Positions 63,201 through 64,000 of a stretch of 64,000 nt of DNA are shown piece by piece. Position 1 is the stretch's first letter; every line of letters starts with the position of its first letter. A program made the translations under genes and the position numbers. Below the pieces are notes generated by a model that ran no database searches, was not told where the DNA came from, and worked only from the letters and a program-made list of their open reading frames with translations. Origin of the DNA: Anthopleura xanthogrammica (lineage: Eukaryota; Cnidaria; Anthozoa; Actiniaria; Actiniidae); NCBI GenBank assembly GCA_964019055.1, contig OZ025212.1:5338766-5402765 (forward strand), written 5' to 3'.

Positions 63201-64000
63201 TTATCTCTTTCTTCTTTGTTTATCTTTTTTGGGTGGTGCTGGTCTGGCCTTAATGTCTTTGCATCTTGGTATGTGCCTCTCTGCAGTTCCAGGGTTAAAT
63301 TTTCTTTCGCAGTATGGGCATGCGACATAATGAGGGTTTTCTATGGCAGGTGGTGGTTCATCATTTGAACCCTTGGCATAACGAATTGTCTTGATGAAAT
63401 TTTCATGTTGAACTCTCCAGTCAGCTTTTTTTGCCTATGAAAAAAATTAATTGCATTGATGTATTAGTTAAAAATTATTTAAAAATTAGTTTGGAGAAAC
63501 ACTTAATCTGTGGAACAGTCCTACATGAATATCACAAGAGCAGTGTTTGTATGAGAGGAAAACATGGTACTGACGGTGTGAATCTATGGTGGGAGTACAT
63601 ACATTTGTCATATGGTTTCATATGACTCCAGACGTCTGGCATTTTGGCTTACGTCAATCAAATTAATGATGGGCCAAGTTCATTCAATAGCAAGAAATAG
63701 AGAAATTCCTGTGTGAATTTGGCTGTCTAGTCGTCGCTAGAACAGAATGAACTTGGCCCATTGTAAGTTTGATTGACAGAAGCCAAAATGCCAAATTTCT
63801 GGAATGGATTAGGTCACAGAAATATGAAAAGTGCTCTAATAAGTACAAAAAATAAGTTTAGTATTGTAAATGAGTAGTTACCTTTGGAGTTTCTTCCTTA
63901 TATTTTCCACTGAGAACATAATTTTCATGTTCCAATCCAGCAACTCTTTGTTTTCTGACGTCAAACTTTTTTCTCTTCTTATTGGAGTTTTTTTGGCAGA
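63201..64000 (-). CDS. ZC2HC1-type C2HC zinc-finger protein, 5' part outside window
   Basis: Two exons in phase 0: 63882-64000 (partial, cut by the window edge) and 63201-63434 with stop TAA at 63201-63203. The upstream exon ends a first C2HC finger (the last Cys is visible in CQKNSNKKRKKFDVRKQR, matching the family pattern after the finger). The last exon has WRVQHENFIKTIRYAKG and a complete finger CPYCERKFNPGTAERHIPRC (C-x2-C-x11-H-x4-C). The protein ends 22 residues later in a Lys/Arg-rich tail, shorter than vertebrate ZC2HC1A, so a ZC2HC1C/ZNF474-like member or a short form is possible. The molecular role of the family is poorly known. Confidence 0.85.
63628..63802. repeat. Palindromic element in the ZC2HC1-like intron
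   Basis: CCAGACGTCTGGCATTTTGG and TCAATCAAATTAATGATGGG on the left face CCCATTGTAAGTTTGATTGA and CCAAAATGCCAAATTTCTGG. A half copy is at 62507-62655; weaker relatives lie near 9855-9960, 13808-13850 and 56440-56520. Confidence 0.8.

Overview
The window looks like nuclear DNA of an early-branching animal, most probably an anthozoan cnidarian such as a coral or anemone. The evidence is AT-rich sequence, many short exons with GT-AG introns, a split tRNA-Tyr gene, tRNA-derived SINEs and dozens of small palindromic MITE-like elements. Introns and spacers hold most of the repeats. The organism call is inference; no species marker is present.

Left third (about 0.6-31.6 kb): two large genes lie head to head across a 413 bp spacer. 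On the minus strand is an exportin-5 (XPO5) orthologue. I could chain 37 coding exons with consistent phases from 14499 down to 609, giving 1170 codons; the last exon or exons lie left of the window. On the plus strand is a NEK9-type kinase, 31 coding exons from 14913 to 31564 and 994 residues, with a kinase domain, an RCC1 propeller and a C-terminal coiled coil. Their introns carry a 22-bp minisatellite, a CATC-type array, a GAT array, SINE copies and many inverted-repeat elements, some nested.

Middle (31.6-49 kb): about 17 kb with no protein gene I can support. It holds one intron-containing tRNA-Tyr, a small element with an 8-bp target duplication, a degenerate ~140-bp tandem array split by a palindromic insertion with perfect 44-bp arms, and microsatellites.

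Right third (49-64 kb): a five-coding-exon gene for a 274-residue protein I do not recognise; two tandem DUSP3-like dual-specificity phosphatase genes of identical architecture, about 200 bp apart; and the 3' end of a ZC2HC1-type zinc-finger gene on the minus strand that runs off the right edge.

The genes look like ordinary linked metazoan housekeeping or signalling loci, not one pathway. I found no clear new molecular system. The best leads are the orphan gene, the interrupted tandem array, the SINE with an expandable tail, the nested MITEs and the duplicated phosphatases.
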